In this document: positions 5,514 through 6,415 of the stretch, piece after piece
How the letters are laid out: each line of letters begins with the position of its first letter
Numbering within the stretch: position 1 is the first letter of the stretch
Assembly (NCBI GenBank): GCA_022571615.1
Contig: JACZXM010000188.1
Span: 1-6,415, forward strand
From: Acidobacteriota bacterium
Lineage (GTDB): Bacteria; Acidobacteriota; UBA890; WLXD01
Reading direction: 5' to 3'
DNA length: 6,415 bases
The notes under the pieces: model-generated
What the model was told of the DNA's origin: nothing
The model's input: only the letters and a program-made list of their open reading frames with translations
Databases searched by the model: none
Position numbers and translations under genes: made by a program

Positions 5514-6263
5514 CTAACTGGCGTGGGCTCGCGCCAAGTTGGCGTAGCCGGTAACACCGAGGCGGTCGAGAACTTCCTCCAGGCTCGATATGGCATCGAC
5601 CGTGTCGGACGGATCCCGCTCGGAGCCGGATCGATCCATGAGCAACGCCTGCATCCCGACCCGACGCGCCCCCTCGTAGTCCTTGGGAATGCTGTCACCG
5701 ACGTGCAGCGCCTGCTCGGGCCGCACCTCGAGCTCCGCCAGCGCCCGGTGGAAAATCCCCGGATGCGGCTTGGCGACTCCGGTGCGGCTCGAGTACACGA
5801 CCGAGTCGAACCAGATGCTCAGGTTCAAAGCCACCAGGATCTCCTCGATGCGGGAGTCGAAATTCGAGATCAACCCGACCTTGAAACGGTTCGATCTCAA
5901 CAGACACAGCACCGAAGCCGCCTCGCGATACGGCTTCCAGGCCTCGGCACCGCGGTAGATGCCGTACAGCTCTTCAAAGAAGGTGTCGAAGTCATCCACC
6001 GCGCCAGCCTCGGCGACCACGCGCTTGACCAGAGTCCGCCACCAGTGGCGCTCTCGATCGAGCATTTCGGCCTCGGGCATGGGTGGGAAAGCGAGCGGCG
6101 GCATGCTGGGAAACACTCCGAGAAAGGCCGCCTCGATGGACTCACTCGACAAGGCCGCCCCGTGGCGGCGAGCCACCGTCGCGTAGGCCTCTCCCACCGG
6201 GAAGCGCACCTTGACCAGCGTGCCCCGGGCATCAAACGTGACCGCCTTGATCTGCTCGTGCAT
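5514..6263 (-). CDS. HAD-superfamily hydrolase, REG-2/HDHD3-like (subfamily IA)
   Basis: A 249-residue HAD hydrolase with all four motif regions: motif I VTFDARGTL (nucleophile D11), motif II GLISNFDSR (S133), motif III VAKPHP (K165) and motif IV HVGDSIPKDYEGAR (D190 and D195). The helical cap lies between motifs I and II, as in subfamily I (about residues 20-110), and PVGEAYATVARRHG (22-35) resembles the REG-2/HDHD3-like group. Motif I has Arg at the position of the usual second aspartate, the general acid/base of phosphatases. That is also seen in haloacid dehalogenases and in some REG-2-like proteins, so phosphatase activity should not be assumed. The substrate is unknown. The ATG at 6261-6263 follows GGAAGG (6271-6276) by 7 nt, and homology begins directly. 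It is a single gene, converging with the TolB-like gene. Confidence 0.87.
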   Translation of the reverse strand: MHEQIKAVTFDARGTLVKVRFPVGEAYATVARRHGAALSSESIEAAFLGVFPSMPPLAFPPMPEAEMLDRERHWWRTLVKRVVAEAGAVDDFDTFFEELYGIYRGAEAWKPYREAASVLCLLRSNRFKVGLISNFDSRIEEILVALNLSIWFDSVVYSSRTGVAKPHPGIFHRALAELEVRPEQALHVGDSIPKDYEGARRVGMQALLMDRSGSERDPSDTVDAISSLEEVLDRLGVTGYANLARAHAS

Positions 6264-6294
6264 ACGGAGACCTTCCGCCGAAAAGCCAGTCGCT

Positions 6295-6323
6295 ATCCTA
6301 GCAGGCCGTGGTGGAAGTGTAAT
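6295..6323 (-). promoter_or_regulatory. Candidate sigma-70 promoter for the HAD hydrolase
   Basis: Minus strand ATTACA (6318-6323) and TAGGAT (6295-6300) are separated by 17 bp, each matching consensus at four of six positions. Transcription would start near 6288, giving a ~25-nt leader containing the GGAAGG Shine-Dalgarno. The -35 and spacer lie inside the dispersed repeat. Confidence 0.35.
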
Positions 6324-6333
6324 GGGTCTGGCA
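6301..6333. repeat. Dispersed 30-bp-unit repeat, copy 2 (about 1.1 units)
   Basis: This copy runs GCAGGCCGTGGTGGAAGTG then TAATGGGTCTGGCA, the latter identical to 4131-4144. It matches copy 1 in the same orientation relative to the plus strand and again lies just upstream of a minus-strand gene start (38-70 bp before the HAD ATG, against about 86-127 bp before the lipocalin-like ATG). The differences from copy 1 do not follow a synonymous codon pattern, so it does not look like conserved coding sequence. Confidence 0.58.
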
Positions 6334-6371
6334 AGTGGGAGTTACGGGTGAGGGCAAGGAGCGACGACGAG

Positions 6372-6390
6372 GCGATGCTGGCGACATCGC
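6372..6390. repeat. Short inverted repeat near the right edge
   Basis: GCGATG (6372-6377) and CATCGC (6385-6390) are perfect inverted copies around a 7-nt loop. It lies in the non-coding stretch 6264-6415, where no gene is recognisable. Both strands are open here over a short distance, but neither translation resembles a known family. The hairpin may be chance in GC-rich DNA. Confidence 0.3.
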
Positions 6391-6415
6391 GGAGGAGTTG
6401 CGACGCTGCCAGTCG

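Noticed and set aside
4823..5698. Minus-strand open frame of 291 codons
   Set aside because: It runs antisense through the TolB-like gene and into the HAD gene; its translation has no recognisable domain, as expected from a GC-rich shadow frame.
6326..6415. Start of a new gene at the right edge
   Set aside because: Frames are open on both strands over this short stretch, but there is no convincing start with a Shine-Dalgarno and no recognisable protein family.

Overview
This window is high-GC bacterial DNA with tightly packed genes. The central and right parts look like a chromosomal region of a proteobacterium, most likely an uncultured gammaproteobacterium. The main support is a canonical BolA protein and a YjjX-type (DUF84) inosine/xanthosine triphosphatase, both typical of that class. 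No mobile-element gene, RNA gene or CRISPR array is visible. Family calls rest on reading the translations from memory, not on a database search.

Left edge (1-669): the window opens inside a plus-strand gene of the PVC-type membrane-bound dehydrogenase-like family (DUF7133-like), which stops abruptly at 476. Facing it on the minus strand is the first ~45 codons of a NYN-domain nuclease gene that starts at 571. The two recognisable parts meet back to front at about 437-455. Both genes are therefore broken there, either by a real rearrangement or by a chimeric assembly. An AT-richer spacer of about 100 bp follows.

Centre (670-4045, all minus strand): five genes form one compact run, in transcription order: a secreted lipocalin-like protein, YjjX, a VOC/glyoxalase-fold protein, an epoxide-hydrolase-like alpha/beta hydrolase with a signal sequence, and a carbon-nitrogen hydrolase of the true nitrilase type. 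Gaps are 33 bp, an 11-bp overlap, 4 bp and a 4-bp ATGA overlap, which suggests a single transcript. The enzymes share no obvious pathway. A loose reading is detoxification or scavenging of reactive small molecules (nitriles, epoxides, damaged nucleotides), which is inference.

Right (4046-5513): a 178-bp divergent intergenic region separates this run from bolA on the plus strand. bolA overlaps by ATGA with an exported six-blade TolB-like beta-propeller protein. A strong GC hairpin sits just before the second gene's start codon, suggesting translational coupling.

Right end (5514-6415): a minus-strand HAD-superfamily hydrolase of the REG-2/HDHD3-like group converges on the propeller gene. The last ~150 bp are intergenic and carry a second copy of a 30-bp-unit repeat that also lies in the bolA divergent region. 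No complete novel system is evident; the most notable points are the left-hand junction and the dispersed repeat.
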